Assembly (NCBI GenBank): GCA_035318925.1
Contig: DATHDS010000018.1
Coordinates: 1 to 32,088, forward strand
Source: VAXT01 sp035318925
Lineage (GTDB): Bacteria > Actinomycetota > Thermoleophilia > Gaiellales > Gaiellaceae
Direction of reading: 5' to 3'
Length of the DNA: 32,088 nucleotides
The position numbers and the translations under genes were made by a program. The notes beneath the pieces were generated by a model, which was given only the letters and a program-made list of their open reading frames with translations, ran no database searches and was not told the origin of the DNA. Of the stretch, positions 23,232 to 31,700 are shown piece after piece (within the stretch, counting starts at the first letter, position 1; every line of letters begins with the position of its first letter).

Positions 23232-24268
23232 ATCCGCCGATCGTCGTCAAGCTGGGCACGGGTCTCGTCGTCGAGGCGGGCGCGGTTCGTACCGAGCTTC
23301 TTCACGCGCGTTCGCGCGAGGTCGGGCTGTTGGTGAGTGCCGGCGAGCCGGTCTGCGTCGTCTCCTCGGGAGCGATCGCGCTCGGGCTCCCGAGGCTTGG
23401 TCTCGCACAGCGCCCGAAGACGATGGCCCGGCTCCAGGCCGCCTCGGCGCTCGGGCAGGCCCGCCTCCAGCGTGCGTGGGAGGAGGCGCTCGGGAACGAA
23501 GGGATCCCTGCCGCCCAGATCCTGCTCGCCGCCGGCGACGTGGCCGACCGTGCGGCCTATGTGAACGCGCGCCAGGCCTTTGCGGAGCTCTTCCGCCTCG
23601 GCGCGGTGCCGGTTGTGAACGAGAACGATGCGACGGCGACGGACGAGATCACGTTCGGTGACAACGACGCGCTGGCCGCCCAGGTGGCCGTGCTCGTCCG
23701 GGCGAGGCTGCTCGTGCTTCTGACCGAGGTGGAAGGCGTCTACTCGCGGGCGCCCGGGACGCCGGGCGCCGAGCTGATCTCCGAGGGCGAGCTGGCAGTC
23801 GAGGCCGAGATCGGCGTGGGCACGGCGCTCGGGCGGGGCGGGATGGGCAGCAAGGTCGTGGCGGCGCAGATGGCGTCCGCGGCCGGCATTCCGACCGTGA
23901 TCGCCGGGGGGAACGGCGAGGAAGTGCTCGGCCCGATCCTCGCCGGCGAGACGCGCGGCACTCGTTTTACGGCGGACGAGCGCGGGGCGTCCGCTTTCAA
24001 GCTCTGGCTTCGCTTCGGCAAGCCGGTCGCCGGCACGCTGCACGTCGATGAGGGTGCGAAGACAGCGCTCGTGGACAAGGGCGCGAGCCTGCTCGGTGTC
24101 GGAGTCGTCCGCTGCGAGGGCCGCTTCGAGCCCGGCGCGGCGGTCGAGCTGGTCGGGCCGGACGGTGTCGCCTTCGGCAAGGGCATCGCCGGCGCGGGCG
24201 CGGACGAGCTGGCCGGTCGCCCGCGCGGTCTCGAAGCGGTACACCGCGACAGGCTGGTCCTCTACTGA
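23228..24268 (+). CDS. proB: Glutamate 5-kinase with PUA domain
   Basis: The first enzyme of proline synthesis: it phosphorylates L-glutamate with ATP. The 346-residue protein has the amino-acid-kinase domain (PIVVKLGTGLVVEAGAVRTE, VSSGAIALGLPRLGLAQRP, VVNENDATATDEITFGDND, LTEVEGVYSRAPG, GTALGRGGMGSKVVAAQMAS) and a C-terminal PUA domain (HVDEGAKTALVDKGASLLGV, VELVGPDGVAFGKGI). The start is TTG 23228, overlapping the proA stop as TTGA, which implies translational coupling. Gene order is proA-proB, the reverse of the common proB-proA operon. Feedback inhibition by proline is expected from the family; I did not check the inhibitor loop residue by residue. Confidence 0.93.
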   Translation: MNPPIVVKLGTGLVVEAGAVRTELLHARSREVGLLVSAGEPVCVVSSGAIALGLPRLGLAQRPKTMARLQAASALGQARLQRAWEEALGNEGIPAAQILLAAGDVADRAAYVNARQAFAELFRLGAVPVVNENDATATDEITFGDNDALAAQVAVLVRARLLVLLTEVEGVYSRAPGTPGAELISEGELAVEAEIGVGTALGRGGMGSKVVAAQMASAAGIPTVIAGGNGEEVLGPILAGETRGTRFTADERGASAFKLWLRFGKPVAGTLHVDEGAKTALVDKGASLLGVGVVRCEGRFEPGAAVELVGPDGVAFGKGIAGAGADELAGRPRGLEAVHRDRLVLY

Positions 24269-24978
24269 GGGTCGCCGTCCTGTCGGACGTCCACGGGAAC
24301 GCGGTCGCGTTCGCGGCGGTGCTCGTCGAGGTGGAGCGCGCCCGTCCGGACCTGATCGTCTCCGGCGGCGATCTCACGTGGGGCCCGCTGCCTGCGGAGA
24401 CGTTCGCCCTCGCCTCCGGCCTGAACGCCCGGTTCGTGCGCGGCAACGCCGATCGAGTCGTACTCGAGAACGACTCCGCGACCGAGCGGGCGCAGTGGAT
24501 GCAGGCCCACCATTCGCCGGAGATGCGTGAGTTCTTCGCCGGCTTCGACGAGCACGTCGTGGTCGAGGTCGACGGCCTCGGGCCGGTCCGCTTCTGCCAC
24601 GGCTCTCCGCGCAGCGACGAGGAGCTCGTCACTCCCGAGACGCCGGAGGCGAGAGTGCGCGAGTTCACGGAGGACGTCGAGGAGCGCGTGATCGTCACCG
24701 CCCACGTGCACATCCAGTTCGACCGCGAGGCCGCCGGCATCCGCAGCGTCAACCCGGGCAGCGTCGGCCTCCCGTACGAAGGTAGGCCGGGCGCCTACTG
24801 GGCCCTGCTCGGCCCCGACGTGGAGCTGCGCCGGACCGAGTACGACGTCGACGACGCGGCCGCGCGCTATCGAGCGACCGACTTTCCCGGGGTCGAGGAG
24901 CTCATCGAGCTGATGCTGACCCCTCCCGAGCCGCGCGAGGTGATCGACCACGCCGAGCAGGTCGTCTTCTCCGGGTAG
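24265..24978 (+). CDS. YfcE-like metallophosphoesterase, apparently starting at CTG
   Basis: A 237-residue calcineurin-like phosphoesterase. Metal-ligand motifs occur in order: VAVLSDVHGN at the extreme N-terminus, LIVSGGDLTWGP, FVRGNADRVV, RFCHGSPRSDEEL, and IVTAHVHIQF with NPGSVGLPY. Because SDVHGN lies only five residues into the frame and is essential for metal binding, translation must begin at or before it. The only plausible codon is CTG 24265, overlapping the proB stop as CTGA. GTG 24319 would remove the first metal motif and is rejected. Substrate unknown; family members cleave phosphodiesters or phosphomonoesters. Confidence 0.85.
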   Translation: MRVAVLSDVHGNAVAFAAVLVEVERARPDLIVSGGDLTWGPLPAETFALASGLNARFVRGNADRVVLENDSATERAQWMQAHHSPEMREFFAGFDEHVVVEVDGLGPVRFCHGSPRSDEELVTPETPEARVREFTEDVEERVIVTAHVHIQFDREAAGIRSVNPGSVGLPYEGRPGAYWALLGPDVELRRTEYDVDDAAARYRATDFPGVEELIELMLTPPEPREVIDHAEQVVFSG

Positions 24979-25033
24979 ACGCATCGCGACGGTCCGGGGC
25001 GCCGCAGCCTGGGTCGACCGCGTCGGGCTCGCC

Positions 25034-25744
25034 GTGCTCTACCCGAGCGACGATCTCGCCCTGCCCTCGCTCTGGGAGGCGTTCACCGGCCGGCGGGAAG
25101 TGGACTGGGCCGACCGCGAGGACGGTCACTTCGTCGACTTCACGCCCGACTTCGCCCGCGTCTGGCAGTGGAAGGACGAGCTCCCGGAGCAGCGGCTCGT
25201 TTGTGCCGGGAAGCATCTGGGTGGGCGGGCCTCGCTGGTCTCGCTCCGCATGCTGCCCGCCCTCTACGCGCTGACGGGACGTGCCGGGCATGCGGAAGAC
25301 TTCCGCACCGAGGAGCTCTCGCCCGTCGAGCGCGACGTCGCCGAAGCCGTGCTCGAGGGCGGGCCGATCAGCACCGCGGAGCTCCCCGAGCTGGCCGGGC
25401 ACGAGCGCAAGCGCGTGAGCGCCGCGACGCATCGCCTCCAGCGCCGGCTCATCCTCACCGCAGCCGGGCGGCAGGAGCGCGAGCGGGGGTGGCCCGCAGT
25501 CGTCCTCGATTTGCTTCCGCGGCGATACGGTCACAGGCTGCACGGCCTGCCGGCACCCGAGGACGCCTGCAGCGGGTTGGCGGCGACGGTCCTCCGTTCG
25601 GCGTCCGAGCTCTCCGCGGCCGACCTCGCAGCGGTCATCGGCAGGCCTCGACGCGACGCGACAGCCGCGTTAGACAGGCTGGTCGAGGAGGGCGAGGCGC
25701 GCTCGCGCGACGCCGGCGGCTACATCCTCTGGACATCCGCCTAA
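25034..25744 (+). CDS. AlkZ/YcaQ-related winged-helix protein (N-terminus uncertain)
   Basis: The 236-residue frame from GTG 25034 contains DLALPSLWEAFTGR, FARVWQWKDELPEQRLVCAG, GGRASLVSLRMLPALYAL and two winged-helix-like regions (ISTAELPELAGHERKRVSAA, then SAADLAAVIGRPRRDATAAL with EEGEARSRDAGGYI). This pattern recalls AlkZ-related proteins, relatives of the YcaQ DNA glycosylases, but I am only moderately sure. The frame is open and conserved-looking upstream (VRGAAAWVDRVGLAVLYPSD) back to about 24977, right after the phosphoesterase stop, without any ATG, GTG or TTG. The real start may therefore be non-standard (ATC 24983 is the nearest candidate). Confidence 0.6.
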   Translation: MLYPSDDLALPSLWEAFTGRREVDWADREDGHFVDFTPDFARVWQWKDELPEQRLVCAGKHLGGRASLVSLRMLPALYALTGRAGHAEDFRTEELSPVERDVAEAVLEGGPISTAELPELAGHERKRVSAATHRLQRRLILTAAGRQERERGWPAVVLDLLPRRYGHRLHGLPAPEDACSGLAATVLRSASELSAADLAAVIGRPRRDATAALDRLVEEGEARSRDAGGYILWTSA

Positions 25745-25773
25745 AGGGGGACGCCTGCGCCGCCGGGGCTGCA

Positions 25774-25779
25774 TACAGT
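25774..25779 (+). promoter_or_regulatory. Candidate -10 box for MshEN protein gene
   Basis: TACAGT lies 19 bases before ATG 25799. A purine-rich AGGAGCAGAGAGG follows and includes a usable ribosome site, so this gene looks conventionally leadered, unlike several neighbours. Confidence 0.35.
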
Positions 25780-25798
25780 CAGGAGCAGAGAGGCTCTC

Positions 25799-26464
25799 AT
25801 GCGGCAAGCAACCTCATCTGCGCTCGCGGATCTGGATCGATCGGTGGGTGAATTCGGCACCGGCCTGCGGGCACGGCTCGCCGTCGTGCGGAAACAGAAG
25901 GAAGAGGCTGCGTACCTTGCTGCCGCCCTCGAGCAACAGCAGGCGGCGCGGCGTGACTTGTCTCCCGAGCTCGAACTTGTCTCGCCGGGGTTTTCGCTCG
26001 GGGAGCTGGCCTTCGAAATCACTGTTGCGCGCGACGCCCCGCTCGGCATGCTGCTGGCTGAAGCGGGCCTGCTCGAGTCCGGGGAGCTCGACTTCGCCCT
26101 CGCGTATGCGCGTGAACACGGGAAGCGGCTCGGTGAAGTGCTCGTCGAGCAAGGGCTCGTGTCGCCGGCCGAGGTGGTTCGCCTCGTCGCGATGCAGCGA
26201 GGCTTCCCGTTCGTGGACGTGCGCAGCATCCCGCTCGACCCGGCCGCGGCAAAGCTCCTTCCCGCCGCTCTCGCGCGAGAGAGCCGCGCACTGCCCCTCG
26301 GTTTTGCCCGCGGCCTGCCCGTGGTAGCCGTCGCAGACCCGACGGACAAAGCCGCGATGCACGGCACGCGCTCGGTCCTGCACAGCGTTCGTTTCGTCGC
26401 GTCGCCGGAGGAATCGATCCTCTTCCAGCTAGCGCAGGCCTACATCGGCCTGGAACTAGGGTAA
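25799..26464 (+). CDS. Stand-alone MshEN/GspE N-terminal domain protein, possible c-di-GMP receptor
   Basis: A 221-residue protein with no ATPase domain. Residues 1-60 are a charged, probably coiled-coil region (LRARLAVVRKQKEEAAYLAA). A tandem MshEN repeat follows: a 24-residue motif (81-104, PLGMLLAEAGLLESGELDFA and four more residues), a five-residue spacer REHGK, then a second 24-residue motif (110-133, RLGEVLVEQGLVSPAEVVRL and four more). The second motif keeps the leading Arg and final Gln of the c-di-GMP-binding pattern; the first has Pro and Ala there. The rest (DVRSIPLDPAAAKLLPAALA, LPVVAVADPTDKAAM) is the usual GspE/PilB N-domain. A diguanylate cyclase lies 600 bases downstream on the same strand. 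Ligand binding is inference. Confidence 0.85.
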   Translation: MRQATSSALADLDRSVGEFGTGLRARLAVVRKQKEEAAYLAAALEQQQAARRDLSPELELVSPGFSLGELAFEITVARDAPLGMLLAEAGLLESGELDFALAYAREHGKRLGEVLVEQGLVSPAEVVRLVAMQRGFPFVDVRSIPLDPAAAKLLPAALARESRALPLGFARGLPVVAVADPTDKAAMHGTRSVLHSVRFVASPEESILFQLAQAYIGLELG

Positions 26465-26467
26465 AAC

Positions 26468-26857
26468 GTGTCCGTGAGAGTCTGGGCGATCTTCGCCGCC
26501 AGCGCACTTCTCCTCGCCGGGTTCGCCTCGTCGGGGCGGCAGGCGCACCGCCAGACACAGCTTCGGGTGACGATGACGCTCCAGAGATGCCTGGCCGCAC
26601 CGCTCGAGGTCGAGCCGGGCACGATGGTCTTTCGCATGACGAACCGGACGCGCTGGCCTCGCATCTTCACGATTGCCGGGCGGCGGACGAAGTACATCCA
26701 GCCCGGCCACTCGGGAGCCCTGCGCGTGGAGCTCGACCGCACGGGTATCTACCGCTACTTCTGTCGCTCCCGAGGCCCCAACCCCAGGCTGCGAACCGGG
26801 GTGGTTGCAGTCCGCCCACCACCTGTCCCGCCACCGCCTCCATCGCCAACGAACTAG
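26468..26857 (+). CDS. Exported cupredoxin-like small protein with Pro-rich tail
   Basis: A 129-residue protein starting at GTG 26468, four bases after the previous stop; a second in-frame GTG lies at 26474. An N-terminal hydrophobic segment (VWAIFAASALLLAGFAS) directs export. The body, VEPGTMVFRMTNRTRWPRIF, then TKYIQPGHSGALRVELDRTG and IYRYFCRSRG, has the strand order and the C-terminal 'Y-x-Y-x-C' corner of cupredoxin-like domains, but the usual copper-ligand histidines are not evident, so metal binding is doubtful. The tail is VRPPPVPPPPPSPTN. It is probably co-transcribed with the MshEN gene. The Pro-rich tail resembles linkers in the large propeller proteins. Confidence 0.7.
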   Translation: MSVRVWAIFAASALLLAGFASSGRQAHRQTQLRVTMTLQRCLAAPLEVEPGTMVFRMTNRTRWPRIFTIAGRRTKYIQPGHSGALRVELDRTGIYRYFCRSRGPNPRLRTGVVAVRPPPVPPPPPSPTN

Positions 26858-26875
26858 ATCCCCGTAAAGGCGAGC

Positions 26876-26954
26876 CCGTCGATCCGCCGTTCCTCGGCAG
26901 CTGTGCTTTTAGTTGTCCCGCCTACACAGGTTGCGAGGAACGGCGGTTCGACGG
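26876..26954. repeat. Long imperfect inverted repeat / hairpin
   Basis: Arms 26876-26896 and 26934-26954 are 21 bases each and complementary except for one T-T mismatch (26883 versus 26947). Inside the 37-base loop a further five-base pair (CTGTG 26901-26905 with CACAG 26925-26929) closes an inner 19-base loop containing CTTTTAGTTG. The gap 26858-27060 separates the cupredoxin-like gene from the diguanylate cyclase gene. It may be a terminator-like or regulatory RNA, or a small mobile palindrome. Nothing else is recognisable in the gap except a CTCGATCGAG palindrome at 27016-27025. Confidence 0.8.
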
Positions 26955-27060
26955 TCCTGCCCTTGCAGCGAGTTAGGGCCCCTTGTGTTCCGTTGAGGCT
27001 TTATAGAGGGCATCCCTCGATCGAGTATTGAGTGGAGTCCTTACGGGGGCGATCTAAACC

Positions 27061-28677
27061 GTGGCAGAAATGAACCTAGCGGCCTCCAGCTCTGCGGTGC
27101 GACCCGCTTCCGACGATTCGAGATTCCAGGCCTTCGAACGCCACGGGCTCCTTTCGCGGGCTGCGCCCTTCCTCGGCGCGATGTTCCTCGCGATCATGGT
27201 CTACCCCCTGCCGCCGCAGGGACACGATTCGTCGGCTCTCATCGCCGCCGTCGCTCTCAACGTGCTGATCCTGATCAGCGCCCTGGTCACTCCGTGGCGC
27301 CTGCTGCCGCACTTCGCGCAGGTCGTGCCGCCGTTCGCCTATTTCGTCGTCATCGCCTTGCTCCGCGAGGCCGACGGAGGGGCGCTCTCGTCGTACAGCG
27401 AGCTGGCCATGCTGCCGGTCTTCTGGCTTGCGCTCTACGGGACCCGCCGGGAGCTCGGAGTGGGCATCCTCGGCGTGGCGTCGCTCTTCCTGGCGCCGCT
27501 TCTTTTCGTGGGGTCGCCTGAATACCCGTCCAGCGAGTGGACGCGCGGCCTGCTCTGGATCTGCGTGGCGCCAGTCGTCGGCTTCACGGTGCAGTCGCTC
27601 GTACGACAGTTGCGCGAGCGGGCAGCAGAGAACCTGCGACGCGCCGAGGAGCTCCAACTGAGCCAGGAGGAAACGCGCAAGCTCGTCGTCAGCATGACTG
27701 CTGTCACAGAGGCGACGAGGGAGATCGCCCGCACGACCGACTCACGTGTCTCCCGCGAGGTCATCTGCTCGGCCGCCTGCACGATCACGGGCGCACGCTT
27801 CGCGAAGCTGATGGAGCCCGGTTCGGACGGCGACCTCGTCATGACCGCGAACTACGGCCTCCAGGGCGCGCCTCCGCTCAAAGTGACCCTCGCTGGCCAG
27901 TCCTCCGGCGCGGCGGCCACGTTTCTCTCAAAGAAGCCGCTCTTTGTCGCTGACGCCCGTGGCGATGCCGGGATCTCGCAACGAGTCGTCCAGACGGCCG
28001 GGGCGGTCTCGATGCATTTCGAGCCCGTGCTCCGGCAGGAGGAGGCGGTTGCCGTGCTGGTGGTCGGCTGGAACAGTGAGATCGACGGCACCGGCCGGAT
28101 TGCCGCGTCCATGCGCATGCTCGCCGCCGAGACCGCGATGGCGCTCGAGCGCTCGGACCTCCTCGCGCGCCTCGAGGAGAGCGCGCGCACCGACGACCTC
28201 ACCGACCTCTACAACCGCCGCGCCTGGGAAGAGCAGCTCCCGCGAGAGATGGCGCGGGCGCGCCGGAAGAACGACCCGCTCTGCGTGGCGATGCTCGACC
28301 TCGACTTTTTCAAGAACTACAACGACGAGCGCGGGCACCAGGCCGGCGACCGCCTCCTGAAGCAGAGCGCCACCGCCTGGAGGGAGGAGCTTCGGCCAAG
28401 CGACATGCTCGCCCGCTACGGCGGCGAAGAGTTCACGGTTGTCCTGTCAGGGTGCAACATCGCCTCTGCGAAGGACATCGTCGAGCGGCTCCGCGCCGCG
28501 ATGCCCGCCGATCAAACCGTCTCCGCAGGCGTGGCTTGCTGGAACGGGCGTGAGTCGGCGGACGAGCTCGTCGGCCGAGCCGACGCCGCCCTCTACGAGG
28601 CGAAGCGCACGGGCCGCAACCGGCTCGTGACCGCCGGTGGGGCTCCGCCCGTCGAGCTCAGATCACTGACCGCCTGA
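27061..28677 (+). CDS. Membrane diguanylate cyclase with GAF and GGDEF domains
   Basis: A 538-residue protein. Residues about 30-180 hold roughly six hydrophobic helices (APFLGAMFLAIMVYPL, AAVALNVLILISALV, FAYFVVIALL, LPVFWLALYG, LGVASLFLAPLLFVG, LLWICVAPVVGFTV). A coiled coil (ERAAENLRRAEELQLSQEET) leads into a GAF-like sensor domain (about 215-365), and a GGDEF domain follows. Its active-site motif GGEEF is at 454-458, and RPSD five residues before it is an intact product-inhibition I-site. Other motifs include DDLTDLYNRRAWEE and MLDLDFFKNYNDERGHQAGD. It should make c-di-GMP from two GTP. No EAL domain is present. The start is GTG 27061; ATG 27070 is an alternative. Confidence 0.93.
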   Translation: MAEMNLAASSSAVRPASDDSRFQAFERHGLLSRAAPFLGAMFLAIMVYPLPPQGHDSSALIAAVALNVLILISALVTPWRLLPHFAQVVPPFAYFVVIALLREADGGALSSYSELAMLPVFWLALYGTRRELGVGILGVASLFLAPLLFVGSPEYPSSEWTRGLLWICVAPVVGFTVQSLVRQLRERAAENLRRAEELQLSQEETRKLVVSMTAVTEATREIARTTDSRVSREVICSAACTITGARFAKLMEPGSDGDLVMTANYGLQGAPPLKVTLAGQSSGAAATFLSKKPLFVADARGDAGISQRVVQTAGAVSMHFEPVLRQEEAVAVLVVGWNSEIDGTGRIAASMRMLAAETAMALERSDLLARLEESARTDDLTDLYNRRAWEEQLPREMARARRKNDPLCVAMLDLDFFKNYNDERGHQAGDRLLKQSATAWREELRPSDMLARYGGEEFTVVLSGCNIASAKDIVERLRAAMPADQTVSAGVACWNGRESADELVGRADAALYEAKRTGRNRLVTAGGAPPVELRSLTA

Positions 28678-28756
28678 GCGGCCGGGCCGATCCGGTGCGA
28701 CTTGTCGCCGGCTCCGACGTCTAGGAATATCACCCCGTACCTGCGACGATTGCCTC

Positions 28757-31700
28757 GTGTCAACCAGAGGGAGTTTCGGGAGCTCGTCGCAGTGGGGGCG
28801 CCACGTGCTCGCAGCCGGGCTCGCAGGCGCTCTCCTCTTCGGACTCGGCGATGCCCGCGCCGCGCGAACTGCGTCGGCGCACCCGAGTTTCGGCTCTGCT
28901 GCACGATTGCTCGGCCCAAGCCGCGCCCCTAGGGCCCGTGCAGGCGCGCCCTCGCTGCGCTACGGCAGGCCGCGCCGAGGCCATCTCTTGCCCGAGCTCT
29001 CCCACACGGCGCGGCCGGGCCTGCCGGTGCTCTCCGACCACCCCTCGGGCGGCGGAGGAGACGGCGAGATCTACGCGATGAACGCCGATGGGTCGGGCCA
29101 GACGAACCTCACGAACAGCCCAGTCACCGACGACGGGTACGCCGCCTGGTCGCACGACGGCACGAAGATCGCCTACACGCAGGTCAACTTCAACTCGGGC
29201 GACGCGGAGATCTTCGCGATGAACCCCGACGGCTCCGGCCAGCAGGATCTCTCGAACGATCCGGCGACCTCCGACTTCGACCCCGATTGGTCCCCGGACG
29301 GCACCAAGATCGCGTGGGCGCGGGCCACCGAGACGAGCGACTTCGACATCTGGGTCATGAACGCGGACGGCACCAACCAGATCCAACTGACGACCGACCC
29401 GGGATTCGACGGCTATCCGACCTGGTCACCGGACGGCACGAAGATCGCCTTCGCCCGTTCGTCGGGCGGCGATTTCGCCGACGTCTACGTGATGAACGCG
29501 GACGGGAGCGGGGAGACGAACCTGACAAACGACCCCGCCGCAGACGACTGGGCACCGACCTGGTCGCCCGACGGGACGAGGATCGCCTTCACGAAGTACG
29601 CCGGCGCGGACACGGAGATCTACGCCATGAACGCCGACGGCTCGAACCCGACGGACCTCACAAACGACCCCGCCTATGATTTTGCACCGGCGTGGTCGCT
29701 GGACGGAACGAAGATCGCCTTCTCCCGCTACGACGGTTTCAGCCCGGCCGAGGTATTCGCCATGAACGCCGACGGCAGTGGGCAGACGAACCTCACGAAC
29801 GACCCCACAGACGACGACGCCTGGCCGGCCTGGTCGCCCGACGGTGCGCACATCGCCTTCACGCGCTACACGCCGCCGCCGCCACCTGAGGGCGGCGAGA
29901 TCTACGCGATGAGCGCAGACGGCAGCAATCAGGTGAACCTGACCAACGACCCGGCCGACGACTACACGCCGAACTGGTCGCCGGACGGGACGAAGATCGC
30001 CTTCGCGCGCTGGCCGGGCAGCGGGGGCGGCGAGATCTATGTCATGAACGCGGACGGGAGCGGACAGTCGAGCCTGACTGACGGATCGACCGACGATTTC
30101 GGCCCTGCCTGGTCGCCGGACGGCACGAAGATCGCGTTCAGCCGCTTCGGCACCGACGGCAACCTCGAGGTCTGGGTCATGAACGCCGATGGGAGCGGGC
30201 AGGTCGACCTGACGAACGACCCGGGCGACGATTGGGGGCCGACGTGGTCGCCCGACGGCGCGAGGATCGCGTTCGCGCGAGGCACCGACGAGACGGACAT
30301 CTACGTCATGAACGCGGACGGCTCCGGCCAGACGGACGTGTCCAACGATCCGTCGTCGCAGGACTACGCGCCGAGCTGGTCGCCGGACGGCCTGCACATC
30401 GCGTATTCCCGGTACACCGGCTTCGATGCGGCGGAGATCTACGTCATGAACACCGACGGCTCCGGCAAGGTGAATCTGACCAACGACTCGGCTGACGACT
30501 ACGCGCCGGCGTGGTCGCCGAGCGGGGCGAGGATCGCGTTCGCGAGGGCGACGTCCCCGGGCTATCCCGGCGAGGTCTTCGCGATGAACGCGGACGGCAG
30601 CGACCAGACGAACCTCACGAACGACCCGGCCTACGACAACGGGCCGACCTGGGCGCCGACCGGTGCGCAGATCGCGTTCGCTCGGCTCGTCGCGCCGCCT
30701 CCGCCGCCGGACTACGAGATCTTCGCCATGAACGCCGACGGCAGCGGACAGGTGAGCCTCACGCACGACAACACCGACGAGTACTCACCGGCCTGGTCGC
30801 CGACGGGGGCCAGGATTGCGTTCACCCGCTACGACTTCGGCCCCGGGCAGATCTGGGCGATGAACGCCGACGGCAGCGACCAGACGAACCTCTCGAACGA
30901 CCCCACCGTCGACGACTCCCAGCCCTCCTGGTCGCCGCACGGGACACACATGGTCTTTGCCCGGTACGACGGGACGAGCCCGGGGGACATCTGGTTCATG
31001 AGCGCCGACGGCAGCAACCAGATCAACCTGACCAACGACTCCGTCTACGACGACTTCCTGCCGGCGTGGTCCCCGGACGGCGACCACGTCGCCTTCACCC
31101 GGTGCAGCGAGAACGACTGCGACATCTTCGTCATGAACGCCGACGGCAGCGACCCGGTCGACATCACGAACTATCCGCAGGGCTCCGACCTGGCGCCGTC
31201 ATGGTCTCGCGACAGCACGCGGATCACGTTCACGCGCTACGACGGCGACAGTCCGGGCGACATCTACGTCATGAACGCCGACGGGAGCGGGCAGACGAAT
31301 CTCACGAACGACCCGAATACGCACGACTATCTCTCCAACTGGTCCCACGACGGCGCGAAGATCGCCTACAGCCGGCTCGATTTCACGAATTCCGAGACCA
31401 GCGAGGTCTACGTCATGAACCCCGACGGGAGCGGGCAGACGAACCTCACGAACGATCCCGCCGACGACTACTCGCCGAGCTGGTCTCCGGACGGGGGGCA
31501 CATCGCGTTCTCGAGCGGCCGGGACGGCCCTCCGCCGCCACCGCCGCCACCGCCACCACCTCCGCCTTCGTTCTGCGGTGGCAACGTGCTCGGCAACCCC
31601 GGCTTCGAGTCGGGCAGCTTCAGCCCCTGGATGATCGACGGCACGAACGACCCGCCGGTCGTCACCACCGACAATCCCTTCAGGGGTACCTACTCGGCGC

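Noticed and set aside
26876..26954. Integron attC site
   Set aside because: The inverted repeat lacks the GTTRRRY/RYYYAAC core sites and no integrase or cassette array is nearby.
26858..27060. Known c-di-GMP riboswitch upstream of the GGDEF gene
   Set aside because: I could not find the conserved GEMM core sequences; position alone is not enough.
29426..30766. 446-aa repetitive minus-strand frame
   Set aside because: It is the antisense of the PD40 tandem repeats; its own repeats merely mirror them.
29060..31500. Regular repeats considered as a CRISPR array
   Set aside because: Unit length is 130-150 bases, copies are diverged and in frame, and they encode PD40 strands.
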